64,000 nucleotides of DNA from Compostibacter hankyongensis (GTDB taxonomy: Bacteria; Bacteroidota; Bacteroidia; Chitinophagales; Chitinophagaceae), in the NCBI RefSeq assembly GCF_039541075.1, contig NZ_BAABFN010000005.1, forward strand, positions 124,001 to 188,000, in the 5' to 3' direction. The stretch's first letter is position 1; every line of letters begins with the position of its first letter. Of the stretch, positions 52,028 through 60,948 are shown piece by piece. The translations under genes and the position numbers were made by a program. A model generated the notes under the pieces. The model worked only from the letters and a program-made list of their open reading frames with translations, had not been told where the DNA came from and made no database searches.

Positions 52028-52435
52028 TTATGGATTTGTCTTTTCAAATATCATCCCTGAAATACCCCCTTGCAGGAGGCCGAATATGAACCAGGTGGAG
52101 AGAAGAGGTAGCGATACGCTCATCGCACTATATACCATCCATAATGAAGGAAGGGAAGCAATCAACGCATAGACCACTCCGAACTCTATTCCTCGTGTAA
52201 TAAACGAGCCGGTAAGTATGGATTTGAACCGGTTCCAGAACCAGGATAGGACTATACCTGTCACAAAGGGATGTGTATAGTAGACCATATACCTCCCGGA
52301 CCTGTCGTTAAATGCCGGGCCAAAATATTGCATGGAGAGATCGGGGAACAGCCAGACCGACAGGTACAATCCCGATATGCTCAATGCCAGCAATGCAATG
52401 CCGGCGACAAGACCGGAAATAATAATCCTTTTCAT
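52028..52435 (-). CDS. Four-helix membrane protein of unknown function
   Basis: The product has about 135 residues and four hydrophobic segments (SGLVAGIALLALSISGLYLS; FVTGIVLSWFWNRF; GVVYALIASLPSLWMVY; LLSTWFIFGLLQGGISGMI). ATG 52435 (MKRIIISG) gives a standard positive N-terminus; ATG 52444 is the alternative. It is encoded between the zinc alcohol dehydrogenase (53 bp away) and YceI (2 bp away) on the same strand, so it is probably part of one operon. Confidence 0.7.
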   Translation of the reverse strand: MKRIIISGLVAGIALLALSISGLYLSVWLFPDLSMQYFGPAFNDRSGRYMVYYTHPFVTGIVLSWFWNRFKSILTGSFITRGIEFGVVYALIASLPSLWMVYSAMSVSLPLLSTWFIFGLLQGGISGMIFEKTNP

Positions 52436-52497
52436 GGAAATCATGTTTGAATGATCTTACGGATTGTTTCCTGGAAACACAGGCTGAGGAGGCTGAC

Positions 52498-53535
52498 TCA
52501 CTGCTCCAGTATCACTTTCAGGGCATGCTCTTTGGCTGCATTCCCGAATGTGTCATAAGCCTTTAATATGTCGCCAAGCTTGAACCGGTGTGTGATCAGC
52601 TGTTTCGGATTGAGCTTGTGTGATAATACCGTTTTGAAAAGCATAGGGGTGGTGACGGTATCCACAAGACGTGTGGTGATGGTAATGTTCCGGTCCCACA
52701 GCGTTTCCATATGCAGTTCCACGGGCTTCCCGTGCACGCCTATGTTGGCAATACGTCCGCCAGGAGCTATAATGGATTCGCACAGGCCAAAAGTGGCGGG
52801 AGTCCCTACCGCTTCGATAGCCACGTCCACGCCCTTCTGCCCTGTCAGCTCAAGAACGCGTTTTACCGGATCCTCCTGTTTGCTGTTGATGATATTGCTG
52901 GCCCCGAATACTTTTGCAGTAGACAGGCGGTTGTCATCCATATCTATCATAATAATAACGGCTGGCGTATAGAACTGCACCGTCAGCAAGGCCGCCAGAC
53001 CCACCGGCCCTGCTCCTACTATGGCTACTGCATCACCCGGTTTTACCTGGCCGTTTAATACACCGCATTCGAATCCCGTCGGCAGGATGTCGCTCAGCAT
53101 CACCAGCGCTTCCTCGTCGGATCCGGGAGGCACCGGATAGAGGCTGGTATCCGCATACGGTATCCTGACATATTCGGCCTGGGTTCCGTCGATCAGGTTA
53201 CCCAGTATCCATCCGCCATTTTCGCAATGTGAATACATGCCTTTTTTGCAATACGTACATTTACCGCAGGAGGTGATGCAGGATATCAGGACCTGGTCTC
53301 CTTTTTTGAATCCGGACACCCCGCTGCCGGTTTCTTCGATTACGCCGACGCCTTCGTGCCCCAGTATCCTGCCCTCGGTTACGGTCGGGACGTCGCCTTT
53401 GAGGATGTGCAGGTCGGTGCCGCAGATGGTCGTCTTGCTGATCCTGACGATTACATCTGCAGGATCCTTGATGACAGGTCTGGGCCTTTCTTCCCAGGAT
53501 TTCTTTCCGGGGCCGTGATAAACCAATGCTTTCAT
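52498..53535 (-). CDS. Zinc-dependent alcohol dehydrogenase (MDR superfamily)
   Basis: The 345-residue protein starts at ATG 53533-53535 (MKALVYHGPGKKSW). The catalytic zinc ligands are Cys38 (TTICGTDLH) and His60-Glu61 (LGHEGVG). The structural zinc site is Cys90, Cys93, Cys96 and Cys104 (CGKCTYCKKG). The Rossmann motif is VAIVGAGPVGLAAL. It is close to the butanediol and alcohol dehydrogenases of fermentative bacteria. Two FNR-type boxes lie upstream, which suggests expression in low oxygen. The substrate is not assigned. Confidence 0.92.
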   Translation of the reverse strand: MKALVYHGPGKKSWEERPRPVIKDPADVIVRISKTTICGTDLHILKGDVPTVTEGRILGHEGVGVIEETGSGVSGFKKGDQVLISCITSCGKCTYCKKGMYSHCENGGWILGNLIDGTQAEYVRIPYADTSLYPVPPGSDEEALVMLSDILPTGFECGVLNGQVKPGDAVAIVGAGPVGLAALLTVQFYTPAVIIMIDMDDNRLSTAKVFGASNIINSKQEDPVKRVLELTGQKGVDVAIEAVGTPATFGLCESIIAPGGRIANIGVHGKPVELHMETLWDRNITITTRLVDTVTTPMLFKTVLSHKLNPKQLITHRFKLGDILKAYDTFGNAAKEHALKVILEQ

Positions 53536-53654
53536 GAGATATGCTTTTTGTGAACAGATATGATAAATGCTTTCAGCCACAAATCTCCGTCCGGCAGAGA
53601 AAGAAAATAATGAGGAATATTATGACGACAGGTGATCCTGGTCTGCAGAGCGAC

Positions 53655-53767
53655 TGATACGGGTCAGGAAAGATGAGATCCGGTCTGCGGTGCTTCAGGG
53701 TTTGGGGCAAGACGCTGACCGGAGGGCATTGCATGACGAGCCTCAGGATGCCGATTGACGGCCGTCA
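53655..53767. promoter_or_regulatory. Two FNR-type boxes between adh and the flavin-binding gene
   Basis: TGATACGGGTCA (53655-53666) and TGACGGCCGTCA (53756-53767) lie in the divergent region of 297 bp. The second is a fully symmetrical palindrome and lies 65 bp upstream of the plus-strand gene; the first is 119 bp upstream of the adh start. Confidence 0.65.
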
Positions 53768-53832
53768 GCATGTAGTACAGATGATTCAGGAATTTTGCTT
53801 CATATAAAGAAACCACACCAAATCATTCAATT

Positions 53833-54300
53833 ATGCTTGGCATCTTAAACAAAGACGAGATCACCCATCTGCTTGAAAAGAATGCGGTGGGACGCATCGG
53901 TTGCTCCGATGGGCTGATCATGCAAATTATTCCGGTCACCTATCTTTACGACGGGAAGTATATCATTATTCACTCCAAAGAAGGATTGAAGATCCGGGTT
54001 ATGCGGGAGCATCCCAATGTCTGCTTTGAGGTGGATGAGGTGGAAAATCTTTCCAACTGGAAAAGCGTCATCGTATGGGGCAAGTATGAAGAGATCACGG
54101 ACAAAAGGGAAAGATACTATGCGCTTGACAGGTTGATCAGAAAGATAAACAAGGAGAAGATAAGCGAGACGGCTGCGCCTGAAGGGTTCCTTTCCGGAAA
54201 AAACAATATTCAGCTGGCGGACGATCCTAAATCTGTGGTGTATAGAATAAGGGTGGATAAGATATCAGGAAGATTTGAACGAAGGGATCAGCCATTATGA
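53833..54300 (+). CDS. Pyridoxamine 5'-phosphate oxidase-like flavin-binding protein
   Basis: The 155-residue protein has the split-barrel flavin-binding pattern: MLGILNKDEITHLLEKNAVG, IGCSDGLIMQIIPVTYLYDG, YIIIHSKEGLKIRVMREHPN, VCFEVDEVENLSNWKSVIVWG. The family includes FMN-binding reductases and the NimA-type nitroimidazole resistance proteins. The GRIG and ViP-tYxxDG segments are those used to bind flavin. Its own promoter holds a palindromic FNR-type box. The real substrate is unknown. Confidence 0.88.
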   Translation: MLGILNKDEITHLLEKNAVGRIGCSDGLIMQIIPVTYLYDGKYIIIHSKEGLKIRVMREHPNVCFEVDEVENLSNWKSVIVWGKYEEITDKRERYYALDRLIRKINKEKISETAAPEGFLSGKNNIQLADDPKSVVYRIRVDKISGRFERRDQPL

Positions 54301-54399
54301 TAAGAATGCTGAACGAAGGAAAGGCTGGACCCTGCCACCAAAAGGCAATTAAGCGAGGAGATTGTAAGGGAGCGAAAGATACCGGTGAGCCGAGCCGGA

Positions 54400-54990
54400 T
54401 CATTTCCCGTCCAGACCCAATGTCTTGCCATATGCCATAGCAGCTTTATGCACCTGTACAGTCCAGTCTTCCGCTGCATTACCATCGGCGCCATCCGAAA
54501 TATATTTGAGGCAAAGAAACGGGATGCCTTCCTTCAGGGCAATCATCGCCAAAGCATACGCTTCCATGTCCACAACATGATAGACCATTGTGGAATGATC
54601 CGTTTCAAAATTATCTCCCGTCCCGCAAATGCATTCCTGCACACCCTCCATGGCTAAGCCGTATTCAAGAATGGGAGGCAACCCGGATAAAGGCGTCTCG
54701 TACTGCCCGTAACCCAGGCCGCTGACGTCCATATCCCTTTGTACAAATTTTGTGCAGCAAACCACATCACCCTTCCGGAAGTAACTGCTCCCTGCCGATC
54801 CCAGATTCACAATCAACGAAGGCCTCTTATTGTGTATCGCCTTCGATAGCGTGTAAGCCGCATTCACCTTACCAATCCCGGTTATTAAACTATTATATTC
54901 TTTAAAAACTTCGGCAGCTTCAGATGCCAATGCAAAAGAGAACAATACGCTTTCTACAGGGAATGAATATTTTTGATTTATTCTTATCAT
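54400..54990 (-). CDS. MTA/SAH-type nucleosidase (purine phosphorylase family)
   Basis: The protein has 196 residues from ATG 54990 (MIRINQKYSFPVES); ATG 55017 is also in frame. The family signatures are LIVNLGSAGSSYF (phosphate/ribose loop) and the C-terminal VVDMEAYALAMIALKEGIPFL...KYISDGAD, with the MExE-type ribose-binding and Asp residues. Members cleave the N-glycosidic bond of methylthioadenosine, S-adenosylhomocysteine or purine nucleosides. It is shorter than E. coli MtnN, so the exact substrate is uncertain. Confidence 0.85.
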   Translation of the reverse strand: MIRINQKYSFPVESVLFSFALASEAAEVFKEYNSLITGIGKVNAAYTLSKAIHNKRPSLIVNLGSAGSSYFRKGDVVCCTKFVQRDMDVSGLGYGQYETPLSGLPPILEYGLAMEGVQECICGTGDNFETDHSTMVYHVVDMEAYALAMIALKEGIPFLCLKYISDGADGNAAEDWTVQVHKAAMAYGKTLGLDGK

Positions 54991-55110
54991 ATGTCTTTTT
55001 AGAATTCTTACATGCAAAGATGTCTCTTTTGCAGCAAATAGAGCTCAGGCAACCGTCCTTGGTGATAAGCTCACTTCCGTTGTCTGTATGTATTCTTTGC
55101 AGTACGCCTA

Positions 55111-56997
55111 TCAGGGTTTAGGTTTCAAATCCGCCAGCGGTAAGTTCACCTGACGCCCCACCTGCTTTCCGTGCGCATAAGAAACCACCCGGATTTCGGA
55201 AGCCCCTTGGGGTATGTGGATCGGATTGCCGGTGTACTCCGGATAGAAGGGATCAGGGTTCGTGCCGTCAAAGCTGTAATACAGTTTCAGCCCGGGAACC
55301 TCTGTGGACAACGCCACCTGCACGGAATCAGTGGATCCGCTGACGCTATAGATACGTGGATTAAAGGCACTGGTAGCATATTTAACCTGATCGCGATCCA
55401 GGTAAGCAAACTGTGCCGTCATCCGCTGGGTAAAGTCAACCCAGTTCCGTTTCCGGGCAGGCGACCAGAATACTTCCGACAAAGCAAGGGCCCGGGGCCA
55501 GGTCATGTATTCGGCATGACGCGGATTGGGCACATTCTCTGCCCAAAGGTTCCCCTGCCCTCCTAATATATAACTCGAATCCACACCTTCCGGCACCGGA
55601 TTGAACTGATAACAGGTACTCAACAACAACTGCCCTCCGCCGGCGGGCTCTCCAGCCGGGTCGCCCTGCAGATAATCGAGGTAACAGAATCCCGTTGGCG
55701 TCATCACCACATGGTGCCCCTGCTTGGCAGCTTCGATTCCTCCGGCTATTCCTCTCCAGCTCATCACCGTGGCATCTGGTGGCAATCCGCCTTCCAGAAT
55801 CTCATCCCAGCCCAGCATCGATTTTCCTTTCGCATGGATCAGCTTTTCCAGGCGCGACTCAAAAAAGCTCTGCAAACCTGCGGCTGCAGTAATACCCTCC
55901 TTCTTCATCAAAGCCTGATCCCGGGGATCCTTCATCCAAAAGCTCCGGTTGGCCTCATCGCCGCCTACGTGAATATATTTACCGGGAAATAGCGCGGCTA
56001 CCTGGGTAAATATCTTATCGAGCATCAGCCAGGTAGAGTCATTGGCTACACAAAGCACGTTGTCTACCCCGGGCTCTGCATACTGGGGCGGCACCTGGTA
56101 GGGTAATCCGGTACAGGAAAGGTTCGGATAAGCCGCGATCAGGGCCAGGCTATGAGCCGGCACATCAATCTCAGGTACGATGGTCACAAACCGGCTGCGG
56201 GCATATTCTACAATATCTTTGATATCCTGGGTAGTGTAATATCCGCCATCGCTGGCTTTCTCGCCGGGCGCCGCCCAGGTGAACGATCCCCAACGACCGG
56301 TACGCGGCACCCGCCATGCCCCAACTTGGGTAAGGCGGGGCAAGCCAGGAATTTCTATACGCCATCCGTTATCATCGGTCAGGTGCCAATGAAATACGTT
56401 GTATTTGTACCGGGCCATCTCATCAATGTATTTCTTTACGAATTCCTTGGAAAAGAAATGCCGGCTCACGTCCAGCATCAGCCCTCTCCATCCGAAACGC
56501 GGATAATCCATGATGGATACGCCCGGAACAGTCCAGGGAGCTGTTTGGGCGGTACCGGCAGCGACCGCATCCTGCGAAGCCGGCAGCAGCTGCAACAGCG
56601 TTTGCAACCCATAAAAAAGTCCGACCGGCTGGTTCGCCGTAATCAAAATCTTATCAGCAGAAACATCCAGCCGGTACCCTTCGGTACCCAGCACCTTCTC
56701 TGGCGATTTGTTCAATTGGAAAACGATTCCCCGGGAAGCACTTGTCCCGGTCTTTATCTGAAGCGGATAACCCGTAAGCTTGCCCAACAGCCCTGCCGAC
56801 ATGGTGGCCACGCGCCTGGCACCAGTATCCGCCACGATAATCGCGGTGGCCCGGGCGATTTGAAATCCACCTGGCCACTCCGCAATGGAGACTGGCTCCG
56901 GCACTACGTGAAAGGAAGAAGATACGGCTGCCTGCTGGCTGAATGCGGATTGAAAGACAAGTACCAGACATAGGCAGAACGTTAATTTTCGCAGCAT
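55111..56997 (-). CDS. GH20 beta-N-acetylhexosaminidase, exported
   Basis: The 628-residue protein has a signal peptide, an N-terminal GH20b domain (about 25-150) and a TIM-barrel catalytic domain. Motifs in the catalytic domain include RFGWRGLMLDVSRHFFS, the polarising/acid pair Asp347-Glu348 in IHVGGDEANRSFW, and the later HAEYMTWPRALALSEVFWSPA. It removes terminal GlcNAc or GalNAc from glycans, which links it functionally to the nagA/nagB genes 36 kb away. It has no LacI-type palindrome in its promoter. It is monocistronic. Confidence 0.94.
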   Translation of the reverse strand: MLRKLTFCLCLVLVFQSAFSQQAAVSSSFHVVPEPVSIAEWPGGFQIARATAIIVADTGARRVATMSAGLLGKLTGYPLQIKTGTSASRGIVFQLNKSPEKVLGTEGYRLDVSADKILITANQPVGLFYGLQTLLQLLPASQDAVAAGTAQTAPWTVPGVSIMDYPRFGWRGLMLDVSRHFFSKEFVKKYIDEMARYKYNVFHWHLTDDNGWRIEIPGLPRLTQVGAWRVPRTGRWGSFTWAAPGEKASDGGYYTTQDIKDIVEYARSRFVTIVPEIDVPAHSLALIAAYPNLSCTGLPYQVPPQYAEPGVDNVLCVANDSTWLMLDKIFTQVAALFPGKYIHVGGDEANRSFWMKDPRDQALMKKEGITAAAGLQSFFESRLEKLIHAKGKSMLGWDEILEGGLPPDATVMSWRGIAGGIEAAKQGHHVVMTPTGFCYLDYLQGDPAGEPAGGGQLLLSTCYQFNPVPEGVDSSYILGGQGNLWAENVPNPRHAEYMTWPRALALSEVFWSPARKRNWVDFTQRMTAQFAYLDRDQVKYATSAFNPRIYSVSGSTDSVQVALSTEVPGLKLYYSFDGTNPDPFYPEYTGNPIHIPQGASEIRVVSYAHGKQVGRQVNLPLADLKPKP

Positions 56998-57000
56998 ACT

Positions 57001-57342
57001 TTTTGTTTAAATGAATACTATTTCAAAAACCGTATATTTTTAAAAATAAGAAAATCAGGAAATATCAACCCCGATTTTTATCGTTTATATAATTATTAAA
57101 ATAATATCATAGATTATCTAATACCAATTGCCCACTTCACTTTTCCCATACCGTTCCAGGAAACAGCTATTTCATGTCCCCCGTCATTTAACAGCCGGTC
57201 ACCACCCGTCCTTATCCAGCTTTTGATAACCCAGCTATTCATCAAATAAGATGGGTGATATCTGATAAATCCATGCGAATTCATTCTGCTCTTATTACTG
57301 GAACTAAGTTCTTTAAATAAATTGAATCCATATATTTATAAC
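57001..57342. other. AT-rich intergenic region, GH20 versus MarR gene
   Basis: About 340 bp without a supported gene. Near 57030-57120 it is strongly AT-rich and may hold the GH20 promoter. I see no coding pattern in either strand. The MarR operator begins at 57343. Confidence 0.4.
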
Positions 57343-57361
57343 TACTTGCCTAAAGCAAGTA
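57343..57361. promoter_or_regulatory. Predicted MarR operator TACTTGC-N5-GCAAGTA
   Basis: A 7-bp inverted repeat with a 5-bp spacer ends 19 bp before the MarR start codon. The 12-bp centre distance is right for a winged-helix dimer, and the position fits autorepression. Confidence 0.62.
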
Positions 57362-57380
57362 TTTTTCATAAATTTGCAAT

Positions 57381-57818
57381 ATGCAAAAAGAGACGATAGA
57401 TAAAATCAGAGCATTCAATCGGTTTTATACGGGCATTATAGGTGTAATAGATGATCATATTTTAGATAGCCCGTATTCTCTTTCAGAAGTAAGGGTTATG
57501 TTTGAAATCTATCATAATTCAAATATTACGGCAAGACAAATCAGAGATATTTTACAGGTCGACGAGGGTTATTTAAGCCGGCTGATTGCCAAACAGGAGA
57601 GGCAAGCCATTATTCAGAAAAAAAGATCATCTATCGATAAGAGAATTACCTTTTTAACACTCACTAAAAAGGGAGAGAAAATATTTTTAAAACTTAATGA
57701 AAAGTCTTCCAAAAGTATTTCTGTTGTTTTTAGTCATCTTAATAAAAAAGAGCAAAAAGAATTGACCGAACACTTTGAAAGAATTAAGATATTATTGACT
57801 CAAAAGAAAATTAAATAA
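57381..57818 (+). CDS. MarR-family transcriptional regulator
   Basis: The 145-residue protein has a helical dimerisation N-terminus (IDKIRAFNRFYTGIIGVID) and the winged helix-turn-helix (NITARQIRDILQVDEGYLSRLIAKQERQ). The wing is RSSIDKRITFLTLTKKGEKIF, followed by C-terminal dimerisation helices. Its GC content is lower than that of the neighbours. It is followed 7 bp later by a GNAT acetyltransferase. MarR and GNAT domains are known as fused proteins in other bacteria; here they are separate adjacent genes. A palindrome directly upstream suggests autoregulation. Confidence 0.9.
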   Translation: MQKETIDKIRAFNRFYTGIIGVIDDHILDSPYSLSEVRVMFEIYHNSNITARQIRDILQVDEGYLSRLIAKQERQAIIQKKRSSIDKRITFLTLTKKGEKIFLKLNEKSSKSISVVFSHLNKKEQKELTEHFERIKILLTQKKIK

Positions 57819-57825
57819 AATTAAC

Positions 57826-58311
57826 TTGAAAGACATACAAATAAGAACCCATATAAATCCGGGCGACTTGGGCTTTGTAGTGTACCGGCACGGCGTATTA
57901 TACAGCGAGGAGTATAATTATGGAGTGTCGTTCGAAACGTATGTTGGTGCAGGATTATACGAATTTTATAAGAACTTTAATCCAAGGTTAGATAGCGTTT
58001 GGATTTGTGAACTTGATAATAAAATTGTAGGATTCTTGTTATTGATGCATCGTGAAAATAACGCCGCGCAGCTTCGCTATTTTTATTTTGAGCCTGAATG
58101 TCGAGGTATGGGCTTGGGGAACAAGCTGATGCAATTATTTCTTGATTTTGCTAAAGAATGTGGATATAGATCGGCTTATTTATGGACTACTAACGAATTA
58201 GTAGCAGCCCACCACTTGTATAAAAAATTCGGTTTTACATTGACCGAGGAAAAAACCTCTCATGAATTTGGTAAACCGCTTGTTGAGCAACGATATGACC
58301 TCATCTTATAA
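57826..58311 (+). CDS. GNAT-family N-acetyltransferase
   Basis: The 161-residue protein starts at TTG 57826, which gives an N-terminus (MKDIQIRTHINPGDLGFVV) that fits the family. The acetyl-CoA motif is visible at FEPECRGMGLGNKLMQLFLDFA (Arg-x2-Gly-x-Gly), with a C-terminal YRSAYLWTTNEL and AAHHLYKKFGFTL. It acetylates an amine or amino group of an unknown small molecule or protein. It is encoded just after a MarR regulator and shares its low GC, so the pair probably arrived together. Confidence 0.9.
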   Translation: MKDIQIRTHINPGDLGFVVYRHGVLYSEEYNYGVSFETYVGAGLYEFYKNFNPRLDSVWICELDNKIVGFLLLMHRENNAAQLRYFYFEPECRGMGLGNKLMQLFLDFAKECGYRSAYLWTTNELVAAHHLYKKFGFTLTEEKTSHEFGKPLVEQRYDLIL

Positions 58312-58520
58312 AAATCAACTACTTACATCTCTTCAGAGGCACTAAAGTACCCAGAAAATATATGTCGCTTCGCTTGCCGTTTGTGTGTCAACAAAAAGGG
58401 CAGAAAGCGAAATATTCCGTAACTTTCTGACAAGTCTATCCAAGAACATGATCTGTCATATAGGACATTTGAAAAATACATTGCCGTTGTTACATTATTC
58501 ACTGCTTTAAATAGATCATT

Positions 58521-59570
58521 ATGAAGAAAACCACTTCCGGTCATTTGTCTCATACAGTAGTTGGCCGCCGTATAAAATGCAAATTGACTGACGGTCCTCT
58601 ACCTCTTATCGGCCTCTTTTTGTATTTCACGTTTTTTCTCAGCACGGGATGTGTTGCACAGCAACGGACATTGCTGGTCCTTTCCAAAGGCGACCATACC
58701 CTGGCCATTGTTGATCCGGCTTCGTTAAAAGTCATGGCCAAAGTGCCGGTTGGTTCAGACCCACATGAAGTCATAGCCTCTTCCGATGGGAAAACGGCTT
58801 ATGTTTCGATCTATGGAGGTGGCGACTTGCACACACTGAATGTCATTGATCTTATCGCGCAAAAACCTTTATTCAATATCGATACAAGGCCCTTGTTTGG
58901 ACCACATGGACTGGCTTTCGCCGGTGGAAAAGTATGGTTCAGTGCAGAAGGTTCCAAGAGCGTGGGGCGTTATGATCCTGCAACAAAAAAATTGGATTGG
59001 TCCATGGGTACCGGCCAGGACCGCACCCACATGATCTACGTTACCCCTGATCAAAAACACGTGTATACTACCAATGTAAATTCAGGAACAGTAAGCCTAT
59101 TGACAGCCGGCCCACGCCAGGAATGGAGTCAGACAGTAATTTCAGTATCCAAAGGGTCTGAAGGATTTGATGTATCACCCGACGGCCGGCAATTATGGAC
59201 GGTATCTGCTGATGATGGAAGCATTGCCGTCATTGACCTGGCAGCTCAGAAAACAGTGGCTACCATTGATGCCAAAATATCGGGTGCCAACAGGCTGAAG
59301 TTTACACCAGACGGGAGACGCGTGCTGGCTTCAAGTCTGAAAACAGGCGACTTGTATGTTTTTGAGGTGGCATCGCGTAAAGAACTGACGCAGATAAAGA
59401 TCGGCCACGGAGGAGCCGGGATTCTGATAGCGCCCGATGGATCGAGGGCATTTGTGGGATGTACACCCGATAACTATGTGGCGGTTATTGATCTTAAAAC
59501 GTTGAAGGTAGTCGACCATATTGATGTTGGCAAAAGTCCGGATGGGCTTGCCTGGGCGGTCAGACAGTAG
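58521..59570 (+). CDS. YncE-like seven-bladed beta-propeller protein
   Basis: The 349-residue protein has an N-terminal signal (hydrophobic LPLIGLFLYFTFFLSTGC with a lipobox-like Cys). Repeated propeller units follow, in the style VLSKGDHTLAIVDPASLKVM, VPVGSDPHEVIASSDGKTAYV and KTVATIDAKISGANRLKFTPDGRRV. YVTN-type repeats end each blade. Such proteins are periplasmic or surface-attached binding scaffolds. No catalytic residues can be named. It is on its own transcript. Confidence 0.88.
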   Translation: MKKTTSGHLSHTVVGRRIKCKLTDGPLPLIGLFLYFTFFLSTGCVAQQRTLLVLSKGDHTLAIVDPASLKVMAKVPVGSDPHEVIASSDGKTAYVSIYGGGDLHTLNVIDLIAQKPLFNIDTRPLFGPHGLAFAGGKVWFSAEGSKSVGRYDPATKKLDWSMGTGQDRTHMIYVTPDQKHVYTTNVNSGTVSLLTAGPRQEWSQTVISVSKGSEGFDVSPDGRQLWTVSADDGSIAVIDLAAQKTVATIDAKISGANRLKFTPDGRRVLASSLKTGDLYVFEVASRKELTQIKIGHGGAGILIAPDGSRAFVGCTPDNYVAVIDLKTLKVVDHIDVGKSPDGLAWAVRQ

Positions 59571-60051
59571 CAATGGTACCTGCGCTAACCTGCTCTTCCC
59601 GATATTCTGTGGTACCCGGAAGGATAGAGCATCCTTATCAGGATTAGCCCGACACGGCAACTAAAAATCAGCTTGCGCTGCTATTTTATGACGGTCCCTT
59701 TTTATGTTAATCTTCCAAACTATAGGGTAGTTTATTAGATATTGGCAATTGAGCGATAGCTGTGGCAGAAAGTGAAAAATAAACAAATATTATAAATTAA
59801 TATAATAACTATCATTGCAGCCCAGTTATTTTTACCTCTTTGCAGGGATTCTAAAGTGCCCAGGACTGCACTACCTCTGCTGATCCACAACGGTGGGCGC
59901 GCCCAAAGGCGTTTTGATGCCGGCAGAGAAGCTGCCAATAGCGGCTACATTCATGATTTTCCAGCTGCTCATAAAAAACCTCTGATTTATTGCATGATTA
60001 TATATAAAAGTCACTACTTTTATCGTCGTTGGGCTGGTTGATTTGCATCTT
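59571..60051. other. Intergenic region after the propeller gene
   Basis: 480 bp without a supported gene. It holds one possible hairpin (AAGGAT-AGAGC-ATCCTT, 59620-59636) near the end of the propeller gene. The rest is AT-rich around 59730-59830. Short reading frames at 59735-60041 have no convincing composition. Confidence 0.4.
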
Positions 60052-60074
60052 TACCGCAAAGCTTTTCTGCGGTA
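60052..60074 (+). terminator. Stem-loop upstream of the SpvB-like remnant
   Basis: TACCGCA (60052-60058) pairs with TGCGGTA (60068-60074), followed by a short T-tract (TTTAG). It is a plausible terminator or insulator before the SpvB-like gene. Confidence 0.45.
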
Positions 60075-60151
60075 TTTAGCACCAGTCTTTTCTTATTACC
60101 CTTTTATACCCTTTTTGATGGATGTGGTTTTACACACCTCAATTCTATCTT

Positions 60152-60926
60152 ATGGATAAAGAGAATGACTCACGCCGGGTCACTTCTCTAAAAGTGATCA
60201 CGCCTTCCGGCAGGAGGGCTTTACGTGGAATTAATGAATCTTTCAAAGAACGATCATTCACCGGCTCGGGAGGATTTTCTATTCCTTTTCCTTTGCCGGG
60301 TGCAAGAGATTCCCCGCCCACAATTAACTTGTCTTACAATTCGGGCTCTGGCTATGGCCTCTCCGGCCTGGGCTTCTCTGTGGCATTGGATTCCGTAGCA
60401 CGGAAAACCAGCGACGGAATTTTCCGCTACAATGATACCGAAGTGTTTATTCTCAATAGTGCCGGCAAGCTGCTTCTGAGATACACTGATTCAAAGGAAG
60501 GCTGGGTAAAAGCCCCTCCTGAGCAAGCCTGGAGCCACTTGCTGAGCCGGCGCCACAATGCTTATTGGAACAACGATGGAAACACTGTACTATCATACGG
60601 TGGAATAAATGCACTCGCTTTGCTGCATCACGAAGAGACAGCGGCCCGTGATCCGGACGAGATAAAGCGTTCATTCTGGGATAAAGTAAACGACGAACTG
60701 CGCTGAAAGTGTAAAATCCGCAGTTCAAGAGAAATTTTTATCCAGCAAAGGTTTTGCTACACTTGACGAACTGAAAAAAATAGCGACCGATAATCAAGGT
60801 GTACCTCTTTCTATTGAATTTGCTTTAGAGTGGGTAAACGCCTTGCAAGAAATAAAGGATGATTCGTCAGTTAGTCCTCTTGTTAGGCTCAGCCATTTGA
60901 TCATGCTAAGCTTTATGCCATTTTAA
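60152..60926 (+). pseudogene. Truncated, frameshifted SpvB-like gene
   Basis: The frame from ATG 60152 encodes an SpvB N-terminal domain (GSGGFSIPFPLPGARDSPPTI, LSYNSGSGYGLSGLGFSVAL), paralogous to the start of the TcB-TcC fusion, and stops after 184 residues at 60706. A second frame, offset by one base and open from 60690, carries on at once with AESVKSAVQEKFLSSKGFAT up to a stop at 60924-60926. This suggests one frameshift near 60700. The joined product of about 257 residues has no midN, midC or Rhs parts, so it would still be a stump. It lies 22 bp upstream of the TcA-like gene. Confidence 0.65.
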
Positions 60927-60948
60927 CCAAGAAACAAAAGATGATAAA

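Noticed and set aside
52028..52444. Possible CRP-type or FNR box in the region of the small membrane protein
   Set aside because: Only half-sites without a correctly spaced partner; no TGAY-N4-RTCA found there.
54301..54399. Possible extra gene between the flavin-binding protein and the nucleosidase
   Set aside because: Too short, no coding pattern; simply the convergent intergenic space.
57001..57120. LacI-type palindrome upstream of the GH20 gene
   Set aside because: Looked for because GH20 could join the nag regulon; no CGAKAACGTTCTCG-like sequence is present.
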